64,000 nt of DNA from G963422275 sp963422275. GTDB lineage: Bacteria; Pseudomonadota; Alphaproteobacteria; Rhodobacterales; Rhodobacteraceae. Each line of letters opens with the position of its first letter. The first letter of the stretch is position 1. Both the position numbers and the translations under genes were made by a program. The stretch covers positions 4,464,001-4,528,000 of the forward strand of contig OY729418.1 in NCBI GenBank assembly GCA_963422275.1. Reading direction: 5' to 3'. A model generated the notes under the pieces. That model had not been told where the DNA came from and did no database searches. It saw only the letters and a program-made list of their open reading frames with translations. Below are positions 56,327-64,000 of the stretch, one piece after another.

Positions 56327-57436
56327 TTGCCGTTTGGCGCAAGCGATCGGCGATGGATGCAATTGGCCTTCAGTCTTGGACGCCGCAACAGCGGTAGAAC
56401 TTGGCCAAATCCGTCGGTTGGATGTGTAATTGTCAATGAAAACAAGGTTGTCGGACGTGGGTGGACGCAGCCAGGCGGGCGTCCGCATGCCGAAACGGTC
56501 GCTATGGCAGCAGCAGGAAGCAATACGACGGGTGCGACGGCATATGTGACGCTGGAGCCCTGTTCGCATACGGGAGAGACGCCTGCCTGCGCGGAGCAAC
56601 TTGCAGAATCCGGAATCGCGCGAGTCGTGAGCGCGATCGAAGACCCGGATCCCCGAGTCGCGGGATCGGGTCACCGCATGCTTGAGCGATGTGGCGTTTC
56701 CGTGGCAACCGGTTGCTTGGGTGAAGTTGCGGCAACAGCCCACAGGGGATTTTTTACGAGGATGATCCGAAACCGACCGATGGTGACTCTCAAGCTTGCG
56801 TCATCTCTCGACGGACGGATCGCAACGAAGTCGGGAGACAGCAAATGGATTACCGGGCCCGATGCACGACGCCGGGTTCATCTGATGCGATCTTGCCACG
56901 ACGCAGTTCTGGTCGGAAGCGGAACGGCTATTGCAGACGATCCGCAACTGACACCGAGATATCTGGGATTGAACCATTCGCCTGTTAGAATATTGTTTGA
57001 CACAAAGCTGGCCACTGCGGTGGAGAGCAAGTTGGGCAAATCCGCGAAGGAGGTTCCGGTTTGGATTTGCCATTCACACAGAGCCATCGAGGACAAGAAG
57101 AAACGCTGGCGCGATGCAGGCGCAACTCTCTTGGAGTGCCCAGACGAAACACTTGGTGGCCTGAATATCGCCAGTACACTCACAAAACTGGCTGACCGAG
57201 GACTTACATCTGTGTTCTGTGAAGGTGGTTCGCGATTGGCAACATCCCTTCTCAAGGCAGGTGTTGTCGATCAAATCGTGTGTTTCAGTGCAGGTCTTGC
57301 GCTCGGGCAAGACGCGTTGCCGTCAATTCAGGACTTGGGTCTTGAGACCCTCAGACATGCTCAGAGGTTCCAGTTGGATCATCAAGAGCAGATTGGGAAC
57401 GACGTGATGGCGGCATGGAACAGTCACGTCGATTGA
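56327..57436 (+). CDS. ribD: Bifunctional riboflavin biosynthesis deaminase/reductase
   Basis: A 369 aa enzyme. The deaminase half has WPNPSVGCVIV, the zinc-site GGRPHAETVAMAAAG (His-Ala-Glu) and TLEPCSHTGETPAC with both Cys. The reductase half has VTLKLASSLDGRIATKSGDS, WITGPDARRRVHLMR and FCEGGSRLATSLLKAGVVD. It turns the pyrimidine made by GTP cyclohydrolase II into 5-amino-6-ribitylamino-uracil phosphate. The start is TTG 56327, three bases after nrdR, with GAGGAC upstream. Downstream, three IS elements separate it from ribE. Confidence 0.94.
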   Translation: MPFGASDRRWMQLAFSLGRRNSGRTWPNPSVGCVIVNENKVVGRGWTQPGGRPHAETVAMAAAGSNTTGATAYVTLEPCSHTGETPACAEQLAESGIARVVSAIEDPDPRVAGSGHRMLERCGVSVATGCLGEVAATAHRGFFTRMIRNRPMVTLKLASSLDGRIATKSGDSKWITGPDARRRVHLMRSCHDAVLVGSGTAIADDPQLTPRYLGLNHSPVRILFDTKLATAVESKLGKSAKEVPVWICHSHRAIEDKKKRWRDAGATLLECPDETLGGLNIASTLTKLADRGLTSVFCEGGSRLATSLLKAGVVDQIVCFSAGLALGQDALPSIQDLGLETLRHAQRFQLDHQEQIGNDVMAAWNSHVD

Positions 57437-57450
57437 CGGCAGTTGCCTAG

Positions 57451-58534
57451 GGAACCTTTGATTTGGAGGGGGGGGGGTTATGGTTGCGGAAATTGCTCTT
57501 TCCGGCTGCGTTGGTCGGTTTTCTGCGGGCCGGAAGCCCCAAATGCGCGTTTTCGGGGCGGAATCACCGCCGTTTTAACCCCCGCAGGGTCGGTGTCCGG
57601 TAGATTCCCGGACACGCTTCTCCCCTGTCACGACAAGTGCGGCTGGGCAATTATCAGGTTCGAGAAGCCCAGGAGCGGCGCAATCCGCTGCACGATCCTC
57701 TCCAGACCTCGATAGCGAACCTTGTCATAGCCGAACATCCGCCGCGCGATCCAGAACGGATGTTCCACCCGTACCCTAGCCTTCGCCGTCTCCGCCAGGG
57801 CCGCCGCGCTGCCCGCCGCCAGCCCGGACCCGCTCCTCCTCACCGTGCAGAAGCCGATCCGAAGGCGTCAGGTCACGACGTTCGCGGCCGTTCCCTTCAG
57901 ATGGTGCACCAGCCCCCGGGGGCCGGTGCCGACAGGCAGCTTCATCCCGAGATGCCGCCGGTTCCCCTTCCCCGTCCGGTGCATCTTCGGATCGCGGGCA
58001 TTGCTCTCGTTCCCGGTCGACGACGGTGGCGTCAACGATACTGCCCTTTTTCAGCAGGCCCCCCTGCTCGGCCAGGCGATCCCCGATCTACCCAACGGCA
58101 GGTGCGCCAGCCGGCGGCGGAAGTCGGGATCGTCGTCTCGTCCAGAACCTTCTCCGGACTCACCCCGGCAAAGCGCCAGACGCTCTCCGCCTCGCAAGCA
58201 GGTCCTCCATCACCGAATCGCTTGGGTTGCAGAACAGCTGCACGCGCAGCACCGCCGGCAGCGGATGCGGCTGTCGCCCCTTGCGGCCGCCCTTCGGACA
58301 CGTCGGAGCAATGCGAGCCTCCAAGCGCGCCTAGGGGATCGGGCTGTCCATCCGCTCCGGAAAGATCTCGCGGCGCGGCCTGCACTTCTTGCAGTCGCAT
58401 TCAAGGTTCACAAAGGTCAATTGCCGAAGGTGCTGCATGTCATGATCCCCAAAAAAGGCGTGGTGCAAGACAGCAGGCACGCCCCGGATGCACAATGCCG
58501 CACGCACATATCAGGCTATATTCAGAGGTTCTCT
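57451..58534 (-). mobile_element. IS5-family type C element, full length, decayed
   Basis: Bounded by GGAACCTTTGATTTGG (57451) and ATTCAGAGGTTCT (58534), with CTAG at both flanks (57447-57450, 58535-58538). Minus-strand transposase pieces: LRQLTFVNLECDCKKCRPRR, IFPERMDSPIP, GDRLAEQGGLLKKGSIVDAT, and ERVRYRGLERIVQRIAPLLG, with stops and shifts between them. A run of nine or ten G near 57469 lies inside the right end. Dead copy. Confidence 0.75.
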
Positions 58535-58993
58535 AGGTTGTGCACTCATTATGTCGCATCCAGAGCCTGGCGCAGATCAGGGCGATGGCGCGGAAGCACT
58601 TAAGCCTGGTGAAGAAACGCTCGACCGGGTCGCATTGCCGGTACAGCGCCAGCTCAACCGATGTCGCCCCCCTTCCGCCCGCCGAGTGCTGGCGGGCGTG
58701 CACGATCGAGCTGTCGACGAGATGGAGCGTCTCCGGCGACTTGGTGATCAAGGCATTGAAAACGCACACCATGCCCCTTTCCCGGACCAGCGGTCGCAAC
58801 CCGTCGTGCAATGTCCACAGTCCTTCGGCAGTTCGCGCCACGGCACCCCGCGCGGGCCGTTCGGCAGCAGCGGCCGGCTCGCGGCCCATTCCCGATCGGT
58901 CAAGGCGCGCCGAGACATCGTCAGCGCATCCATGGCTTGAACGCAGCAACCCTGTCTGCATCACGTCACGCACCTTATGGATACACAACCTAG
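58535..58993 (-). mobile_element. Short type B (IS427-like) derivative, internally deleted
   Basis: About 459 bp between CTAGGTTGTGCACTCATTATG (58535) and GGATACACAACCTAG (ending 58993). On the minus strand MSRRALTDREWAASRPLLPN and VPWRELPKDCGHCTTGC are followed in other frames by HLVDSSIVHARQHSAGG (first Asp) and DPVERFFTRLKCFRAIA (Glu). The part with the second Asp is deleted. Its right end shares the CTAG with the type C element next door. Confidence 0.7.
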
Positions 58994-59075
58994 TCGCGCG
59001 ACACCCAAAGCCGTCATTTGATGAGTGAGACGGCACCTCAAGCTGTTGCCAAGCCGCACACCATTGAAATTTTAT

Positions 59076-60111
59076 GGCTCTGTTCGCACTTCGCAGGCGC
59101 ATGTGCTACACTGGGTTCTGACTTGCATTGACCATGGGGAGCGGAACAATGGATCGGGCACAGTTTCGGGACTGGTTTTCGAGAATCGATGAACTGACGG
59201 CGGCGCAGTGCCGCAAGGTTGCTGCGGTTCTGTCGGATCCACCGGAGGGCGAGGCCTCTCTGGCGGCCATCGAGCTGGGGTCGGTGAGGAGCGCCGCTGT
59301 CCGCACTGCGGCACCGGCGGCGCGGTGTCCCGGGGCAAGTCGCGCGGTCTGCGCCGCTATCGCTGCAAGTCCTGCGGCCGGACTTTCGGCGCTCTCACCG
59401 GCACGGCGCTGTCCGGGCTGCATCGCAAGGAGCGGTGGCTGTCCTTCGCCGCGTCGCTTGCCGAGGGCGAGACCATCCGCGGGGCTGCGGTGCGCTGCGG
59501 GATTGCGCCAAGCACGGCGTTCCGCTGGCGCCATCGCTTCCTGGCGGCGGTTCGGCAGTCGCCGGACCGGCTCGCCGGGATCGTCGAGGCCGACGAGACC
59601 TTCGTGCTCGAAAGCCGCAAGGGCGAGCGGAACCTGAACCGCAGGCCACGCCGACGCGGCGGCAAGGCGCGCAAGCGCGGCCTGTCGCGCGAGCAGGTGC
59701 CGATCCTGGTCGCCGCAGATCGTGGCGGCGCGACCCTCAGCCGCACCCTGCCGAAACTCGACGCGGACAGCGTGAAGCGGGCGCTGGCACCGGTGATCGC
59801 CCCGGACGCCCTGCTCGTCTCCGACGCCGGTCGCTGCCATCGGCCCGCTGCGGCGGCGCTCGGCATTCTTCACGAGAGCGTCAATCGCTCCGCCGGCGAG
59901 CGGGTGCGCGGGGCCGTGCACATCCAGACGGTCAACAGCCGCCACAGCCAGATCAAGGGCTTCCTGCGCCGCTTCCGCGGCATCGCCACCAAGTGTCTCG
60001 ACAGCTATCTGAGGTGGTTCCATCTCGTCATCCTCGGCAGGCATCCATCGCCAAGAGCCTGCCTCGCGGCGGCCAGCGCCAGATCATGCCTGCGATTCGC
60101 GAATTGAGCCA
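59076..60111 (+). mobile_element. IS1595-family insertion sequence with frameshifted transposase
   Basis: A 1036-bp element with ends GGCTCTGTTCGCACTTCGCAGG and, reversed, GGCTCAATTCGCGAATCGCAGG. The 8-bp target repeat AATTTTAT is perfect (59068-59075 and 60112-60119), so insertion was fairly recent. The transposase starts at ATG 59149 (MDRAQFRDWFSRIDELTAAQ), shifts frame near 59285, and continues RRCPHCGTGG, RRYRCKSCGRTFGALTGTAL (zinc ribbon), IVEADETFVLESRKGERN (catalytic Asp) to QTVNSRHSQIKGFLRRFRGI. One indel inactivates it. It lies between ribD and ribE. Confidence 0.88.
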
Positions 60112-60280
60112 ATTTTATTGACCACATGTTTCAGGATGCGGAATATCGTGCGCTTCGACGAAGGGGATCGCTCAGGACAACGCTATTGCTTCATCTCGCA
60201 CCTCGCCAAGCCGCAATATCCTTGCCCTTTCACTGTGCGCAATGTAGGGACTCTTCTGGGAGCCCAAGGATGCAATTGGG

Positions 60281-60880
60281 ATGTTTACAGGAATCGTCAC
60301 CGAAACCGGAACCGTGCTGGAAATCGACCAGAACGGAGATATGCGAGTCAAGATCGGCGCCAAGCGTTCGGCAAGACACCTAGAAGTCGGCGGGTCGGTG
60401 GCTTGCGACGGCGTTTGCCTGACCGCAATCAGTATCGATGAAACTGATTCAAGCTGGTTTGGTGTCAACATATCGGAGGAAACGCTTTCAAGAACTGCGA
60501 TTTCAAGCTGGTATGTCGGGCGGCGCGTCAATCTGGAGCGTTCGTTGAGAATTGGCGATGAACTGGGCGGGCACATCGTGTCTGGACATGTAGATGGAGT
60601 GGCCGAGACAATTGGCTTATCCAAGATCGGCGACAGCCTGAAAGTGTCAGTTGCGGCCCCACCCGACCTAGCCCACTTCATTGCGCCCAAGGGATCCATC
60701 GCCTTGAACGGCGTTTCGCTTACCGTGAATGAAGTGAGCGGCAGCGAGTTCTTTGTAAACATCATTCCGCACACGAGAGAGATTACGTCGTTCGATTCGA
60801 TCGAAGTTGGGGATGCACTCAATTTGGAAATTGACACAATCGCCCGCTACGTCGATCGCATCTTGCATTTGAGCACCTGA
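60281..60880 (+). CDS. ribE: Riboflavin synthase, alpha chain
   Basis: A 199 aa enzyme made of two similar lumazine-binding barrels: MFTGIVTETGTVLEIDQNGD, VACDGVCLTAISI and the second copy GHIVSGHVDGVAETIGLSKI with IALNGVSLTVNEVSGSEFFV. It converts two molecules of dimethyl-ribityllumazine to riboflavin and a pyrimidine. The order ribE, ribB, ribH, nusB is tight (3, 2 and -4 bases). Its own promoter must now lie in 60120-60280 or in the IS1595 element, because three insertions separate it from ribD. Confidence 0.95.
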   Translation: MFTGIVTETGTVLEIDQNGDMRVKIGAKRSARHLEVGGSVACDGVCLTAISIDETDSSWFGVNISEETLSRTAISSWYVGRRVNLERSLRIGDELGGHIVSGHVDGVAETIGLSKIGDSLKVSVAAPPDLAHFIAPKGSIALNGVSLTVNEVSGSEFFVNIIPHTREITSFDSIEVGDALNLEIDTIARYVDRILHLST

Positions 60881-60883
60881 CGC

Positions 60884-61984
60884 ATGCCAGAAGAATCTTA
60901 TATGGGCGCGGTTTCTTCGACCGAAGAGATCATCGACGATGCTCGGAACGGCAAGATGTTCATCCTTGTGGACTTCGAGGACCGCGAAAACGAAGGGGAC
61001 TTGGTGATCCCTGCGCAAATGGCCACACCCGGCGCGATTAACTTCATGGCAACGCACGGGCGTGGCCTGATCTGCCTCGCGCTGACCGCGGCGCGCACTG
61101 ATGCGCTGGGCCTGCCGCTCATGGCGGCATCGAATTCGTCAAGGCACGAAACTGCCTTTACGACTTCCATTGAAGCACGTGTCGGGATTACGACTGGCAT
61201 CTCCGCCCACGACCGGGCAAGAACTGTGCTTGTCGCCATCAACCCAGCCTCAAATGGTGATGACATTGCCACTCCGGGGCATGTGTTTCCTGTAAGAGCA
61301 CAAGATGGCGGAGTGCTGGTTCGAACCGGCCACACAGAAGCCAGCGTCGACATAGCGCGCCTTGCCGGGCTCAACCCGTCAGCCGTCATTTGCGAGGTAA
61401 TGAATGAGGACGGGACGATGGCCCGTCTTCCCGACCTGATCGCTTTCGCTCAAAGGCATGGGATCAAGGTCGGGACAATATCGGACTTGATCGCCTACCG
61501 TCTGAAGAACGAAAAGCTTGTTTACCAGCTCAGCGCCGAGTCCGTATCCTCAGAGTACGGTGGCGACTGGCTCATGCGCATTTTCGAAGACACAACAAGC
61601 GGTTCCGAACACATTGCCTTGTCAAAAGGGAACATCTCCGACGGCAAGCCGGTCCTGGTTCGAATGCACGCCCTGAATCTCCTTGCCGACCTGCTCGCGC
61701 TCGCACCGGGAAAGTCTCACCAGCTTGCGGAAGCAATGCACATCATCGCCAAGGAAGGCCGCGGCGCCGTGGTCTTGCTCCGCGACATGCATGCCAAGCT
61801 CCAAACCGGAAGCAACAGGCCGCCGGCGCAATTACGTCGCTACGGCCTTGGCGCCCAAATTCTGGGTTCTCTCGGAGTTACGCGAATGGTGCTTCTTACG
61901 AATTCGCCCAGCCCCCGAATTGTTGGTCTGGAGGGATATGGACTCTCCGTCGAAGGCACCCGCGAGATTCCCTCGAAAGCTTAG
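60884..61984 (+). CDS. ribB: 3,4-dihydroxy-2-butanone 4-phosphate synthase with a degenerate GTP cyclohydrolase II-like domain
   Basis: A 366 aa protein. Residues 1-205 are RibB: ILVDFEDRENEGDLVIPAQM (acidic metal loop), THGRGLICLALT, TAFTTSIEARVGITTGISAH, ATPGHVFPVRAQDGGVLVRT, GHTEASVDIARLAG and EVMNEDGTMARLPDL. Residues 210-366 follow the GCH II fold (PVLVRMHALNLLADLLALAP, IAKEGRGAVVLLRD, QLRRYGLGAQILGSLGVTRM), but the three zinc-binding Cys of RibA are all absent and replaced by residues such as N and L. The second domain therefore cannot do the cyclohydrolase step and a separate ribA is needed elsewhere. This form is common in alphaproteobacteria. Confidence 0.9.
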   Translation: MPEESYMGAVSSTEEIIDDARNGKMFILVDFEDRENEGDLVIPAQMATPGAINFMATHGRGLICLALTAARTDALGLPLMAASNSSRHETAFTTSIEARVGITTGISAHDRARTVLVAINPASNGDDIATPGHVFPVRAQDGGVLVRTGHTEASVDIARLAGLNPSAVICEVMNEDGTMARLPDLIAFAQRHGIKVGTISDLIAYRLKNEKLVYQLSAESVSSEYGGDWLMRIFEDTTSGSEHIALSKGNISDGKPVLVRMHALNLLADLLALAPGKSHQLAEAMHIIAKEGRGAVVLLRDMHAKLQTGSNRPPAQLRRYGLGAQILGSLGVTRMVLLTNSPSPRIVGLEGYGLSVEGTREIPSKA

Positions 61985-61986
61985 GC

Positions 61987-62520
61987 ATGGCCAAGTTCGA
62001 TCCACGAGACTCGATGCCTGTACCTGAATTCAGCGATCCTCCTCGAATGTTGATCGTCGTAGCACCGTTTTTTCGCGAAATCACGGACATGCTGGTGAAC
62101 GGCGCAACCCGCGCCTTGGCAAGATCCCGTGCCGTGCACGACATCGTCGAAGTTCCCGGCTCGATCGAGATTCCGACTGCGATCAAGATTGCCTCCACGC
62201 TGCAGAAATTTGAGGGGTTTGTCGCTCTCGGCTGCGTGATGCGTGGCGAAACGACGCATTACGAAACGGTGTGCACCGAGAGTTCGCGCGGGCTTACACT
62301 TCTTGGCTTGACAGGGTTGTGCATCGGCAACGGTATCCTGACGGTAGAAAACGCAGCCCAGGCAAAGATAAGGGCCGACCCCGATCAAGAAGACAAAGGC
62401 GGAGGCGCTGCCGACGCCGCGATGCACCTTGTAAAGTTGGCCCGCAAATTTGAATTCAGACTTGGAGACATTGGCTTTCATTTTCAGGACGGTGTGCCTC
62501 GTGCTGCCCGGGACTCATGA
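61987..62520 (+). CDS. ribH: 6,7-dimethyl-8-ribityllumazine synthase
   Basis: A 177 aa lumazine synthase: MLIVVAPFFREITDMLVNGA, IVEVPGSIEIPTAIKIA, GFVALGCVMRGETTHYETVC (catalytic His near 95) and GLCIGNGILTVENAAQA. It condenses the RibB and RibD products. The usual LTTDT-type stretch reads LTVEN here, a variant also seen in related alphaproteobacteria. The stop overlaps the nusB start by four bases (ATGA at 62517). Confidence 0.94.
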   Translation: MAKFDPRDSMPVPEFSDPPRMLIVVAPFFREITDMLVNGATRALARSRAVHDIVEVPGSIEIPTAIKIASTLQKFEGFVALGCVMRGETTHYETVCTESSRGLTLLGLTGLCIGNGILTVENAAQAKIRADPDQEDKGGGAADAAMHLVKLARKFEFRLGDIGFHFQDGVPRAARDS

Positions 62521-63017
62521 ATCAAAAAAGCCGATCTCGAACTCGAAGCCTCTCGCAAAGAGATATTCATTCGAGGCGAGTTGCCAGACTCCATTCTGTT
62601 CAGGCGCTCTTTCAGATGGAAGCTTCAAAGCAGGTCCTCTGGCACGTTATTTCTGAATTCGAGGAGCACAGGTTTGGCGCTCAGGATGACGATGCGGAAC
62701 TTGGAGCCTGCGACGTGAATTTTTTCCGCGTTCTGGTTGCCGGTGCGGCCAGACAGCAGGCAGCAATCGATCAAATGATTGACAGGGCCCTCGTTGACAA
62801 ATGGCCGATCAACCGCATCGACCCAACTTTGCGGGCCGTATTCAGGTCTGCCGGATCCGAGCTATTGGCACAACTGACCTCCCCCAAGACCGTGATCAGC
62901 GAATTCATCGAAGTCACAAAAGCTTTTTACCCCGAGGGAAACGAATTCCGATTTGTTAACGGTGTGCTGGACAGCATTGCTCGAGAGGCAAGGCCTGAGT
63001 GTTTTTCCAAAACGTAA
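62517..63017 (+). CDS. nusB: Transcription antitermination factor NusB
   Basis: A 166 aa RNA-binding protein: RRVARLHSVQALFQMEASKQ, DKWPINRIDPTLRAVFRSAG, SELLAQLTSPKTVISEFIEV and FVNGVLDSIAREARPE are family landmarks. It acts with NusA/NusE in rRNA antitermination. It is the last gene of the ribE-ribB-ribH-nusB unit and is coupled to ribH by overlap. Confidence 0.95.
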   Translation: MNQKSRSRTRSLSQRDIHSRRVARLHSVQALFQMEASKQVLWHVISEFEEHRFGAQDDDAELGACDVNFFRVLVAGAARQQAAIDQMIDRALVDKWPINRIDPTLRAVFRSAGSELLAQLTSPKTVISEFIEVTKAFYPEGNEFRFVNGVLDSIAREARPECFSKT

Positions 63018-63070
63018 CGCTGCGCGGCACTTTGTTTGCCACGACCGAATGACCTTGAAATTCAGCCTGA

Positions 63071-63250
63071 AGACTGTTGCGAGATGCACCCCTCCAGCCA
63101 TGGACGGGTTGCATTGAAAGGTCTGCAAGCACTTGTTTCGACGTTCAATCGAGAGAGATTCTGAGGGATTTCTTCATGACAGTGATGGCCGAGCGGGGGA
63201 TGCAGCGGCTACGGTGTCGATCTGATGATCTAGGTTCTCTGCTGGGTCGG
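63071..63250 (+). mobile_element. Left-end remnant of a type A IS5-family element
   Basis: AGACTGTTGCGAGATGCACC at 63071, 53 bases after nusB, begins a stretch parallel to the left end of the element at 22372: FFMTVMAERG near the old start and CGGTGTCGATCTGATG further on. Similarity is lost near 63250. Confidence 0.6.
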
Positions 63251-63810
63251 TTCCACTCGTGTCGGACTTCGGCATGCCCCAGCTCTGGCTGGGGTCGATC
63301 CCGGCGCATGTTCCAGCACCCAGCCTACATCGTGACCCGCTACGCGGCTTCCTGCTCCAAGTGATTGGCGAACTAGGAGGATATGCTCTATCCGATGCAG
63401 GGTTGCAATAACCAAGCCCTGCTGGTTCAAGCCGGAAGTCCCGGATCAAGGCATCTATTCGAAGGCTCGCGAAGCGCGTACCGTTTTAGTGCACTGCACT
63501 CCGGTAAGCTTCTGATGCAGCCGGCGGGCTGGTTCCATCATGCCCACGCTCGACAGCCCGAATACTTCGATAAGCTGCTTTTGGAGGCACCGAAGCCTGA
63601 ACGCCCCAGCGTTGCTGAGACGAAACGGCGCGGACGACTCAAGCATGGTTGAAGGAGTCGACCTTCACCGTTCGCACATTCAATGCATTCGCTCTCGAGG
63701 CTTTCTCGCTCAGTCAGCTTTTGCGGCGGCGTCAACAACCGCAATCGCAAGTCTATTCCCACCTACAGCAAATCGAAAGGCTCAATTTGCAATTCGTGGG
63801 CCTGCTATTG
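63251..63810. other. Region without identified gene
   Basis: About 560 bases between two IS remnants. Short frames only, no motif on either strand. Confidence 0.4.
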
Positions 63811-64000
63811 GACATGGGGGGACAGGCGGATGGATCGGGTGCGGTTTCGGGACTGGTTTTCGAATGCCGATGAGCTGACGGTGGCGTAGTGCCGGGAGTG
63901 CATGGCCTCTCTGGCGGCGATCGATTTGGGGATTGACGAGGAGCGACGCTGTTCGGGTTACACCGCAAGGAGCACTGGCCAGCCTTCGCCGCGTCGCTTG
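63811..64000 (+). mobile_element. Degenerate IS1595-family fragment running off the window
   Basis: MDRVRFRDWFSNADELTVA (from 63830) parallels the start of the element at 59149 (MDRAQFRDWFSRIDELTAAQ). Later the text GAGGAGCGACGCTGTTCGGG and CGCAAGGAGCACTGGCCAGC follow its zinc-ribbon region with deletions. An in-frame stop at 63887 shows it is dead. Confidence 0.6.

Noticed and set aside
57469..57480. Run of G near the type C right end and run of C near 27530
   Set aside because: Phase-variation tracts were considered, but neither lies in or directly before an intact gene.

Overview
The window looks like a chromosomal segment of an alphaproteobacterium, most likely Rhodobacterales-like. Four things point that way: rpoH beside rluD and a DUF6476 gene, dnaG followed by rpoD, the order nrdR-ribD-ribE-ribB-ribH-nusB, and a DUF1523 protein. 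The taxonomic call is inference from gene content; I saw no rRNA or tRNA gene.

Layout. 1-9.8 kb: a protein tail, an L-threonine aldolase, a DUF1523 membrane protein, an M20 amidohydrolase with a peptide/opine-type binding protein, the matching ABC permeases and double ATPase on the other strand, and a fatty acid desaturase. 9.8-17.3 kb: a graveyard of insertion sequences and broken genes, holding a DUF1640 protein, a Cys-rich repeat protein with a frameshift, a nested IS982 copy and a DjlA-like co-chaperone. 17.4-22 kb: a nucleoside deoxyribosyltransferase, a carnitine dehydrogenase-thioesterase fusion and an M3 oligopeptidase. 22.3-27 kb: an IS and a plasmid-like patch with hipBA and remnants of DUF2493 and toprim genes. 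27.7-35.3 kb: a sugar/sugar-acid cluster (two class II aldolases, Tm-1-like protein, MBL-fold hydrolase, HAD hydrolase, FGGY kinase) and a formylglycine-generating enzyme beside a sulfatase-like remnant. 35.3-37.7 kb: nested IS. 37.7-43 kb: an epimerase and a carbohydrate ABC importer whose second permease is frameshifted. 43-45.2 kb: IS remnants. 45.2-47.4 kb: an enolase-superfamily dehydratase coupled to a DHDPS/NAL-family aldolase. 47.7-63 kb: housekeeping genes (rpoH, rluD, dnaG, rpoD, nrdR, rib genes, nusB), with three IS copies between ribD and ribE.

The main themes are heavy, layered IS load with decay, and import and breakdown of small organic nutrients (peptides or opines, carnitine, sugar acids, possibly sulfated sugars). 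Only the two IS982 transposases look intact; every other transposase is deleted or frameshifted. Single-base frameshifts also hit non-mobile genes, including rpoD. Because rpoD is essential, at least some of these may be consensus or assembly errors rather than biology.

For brevity IS5-family elements are called type A (ends AGACTGTTGCGAAA), type B (IS427-like, ends TAGGTNGTG) and type C (ends GGAACCTCTGAAT, target CTAG). These labels are mine.
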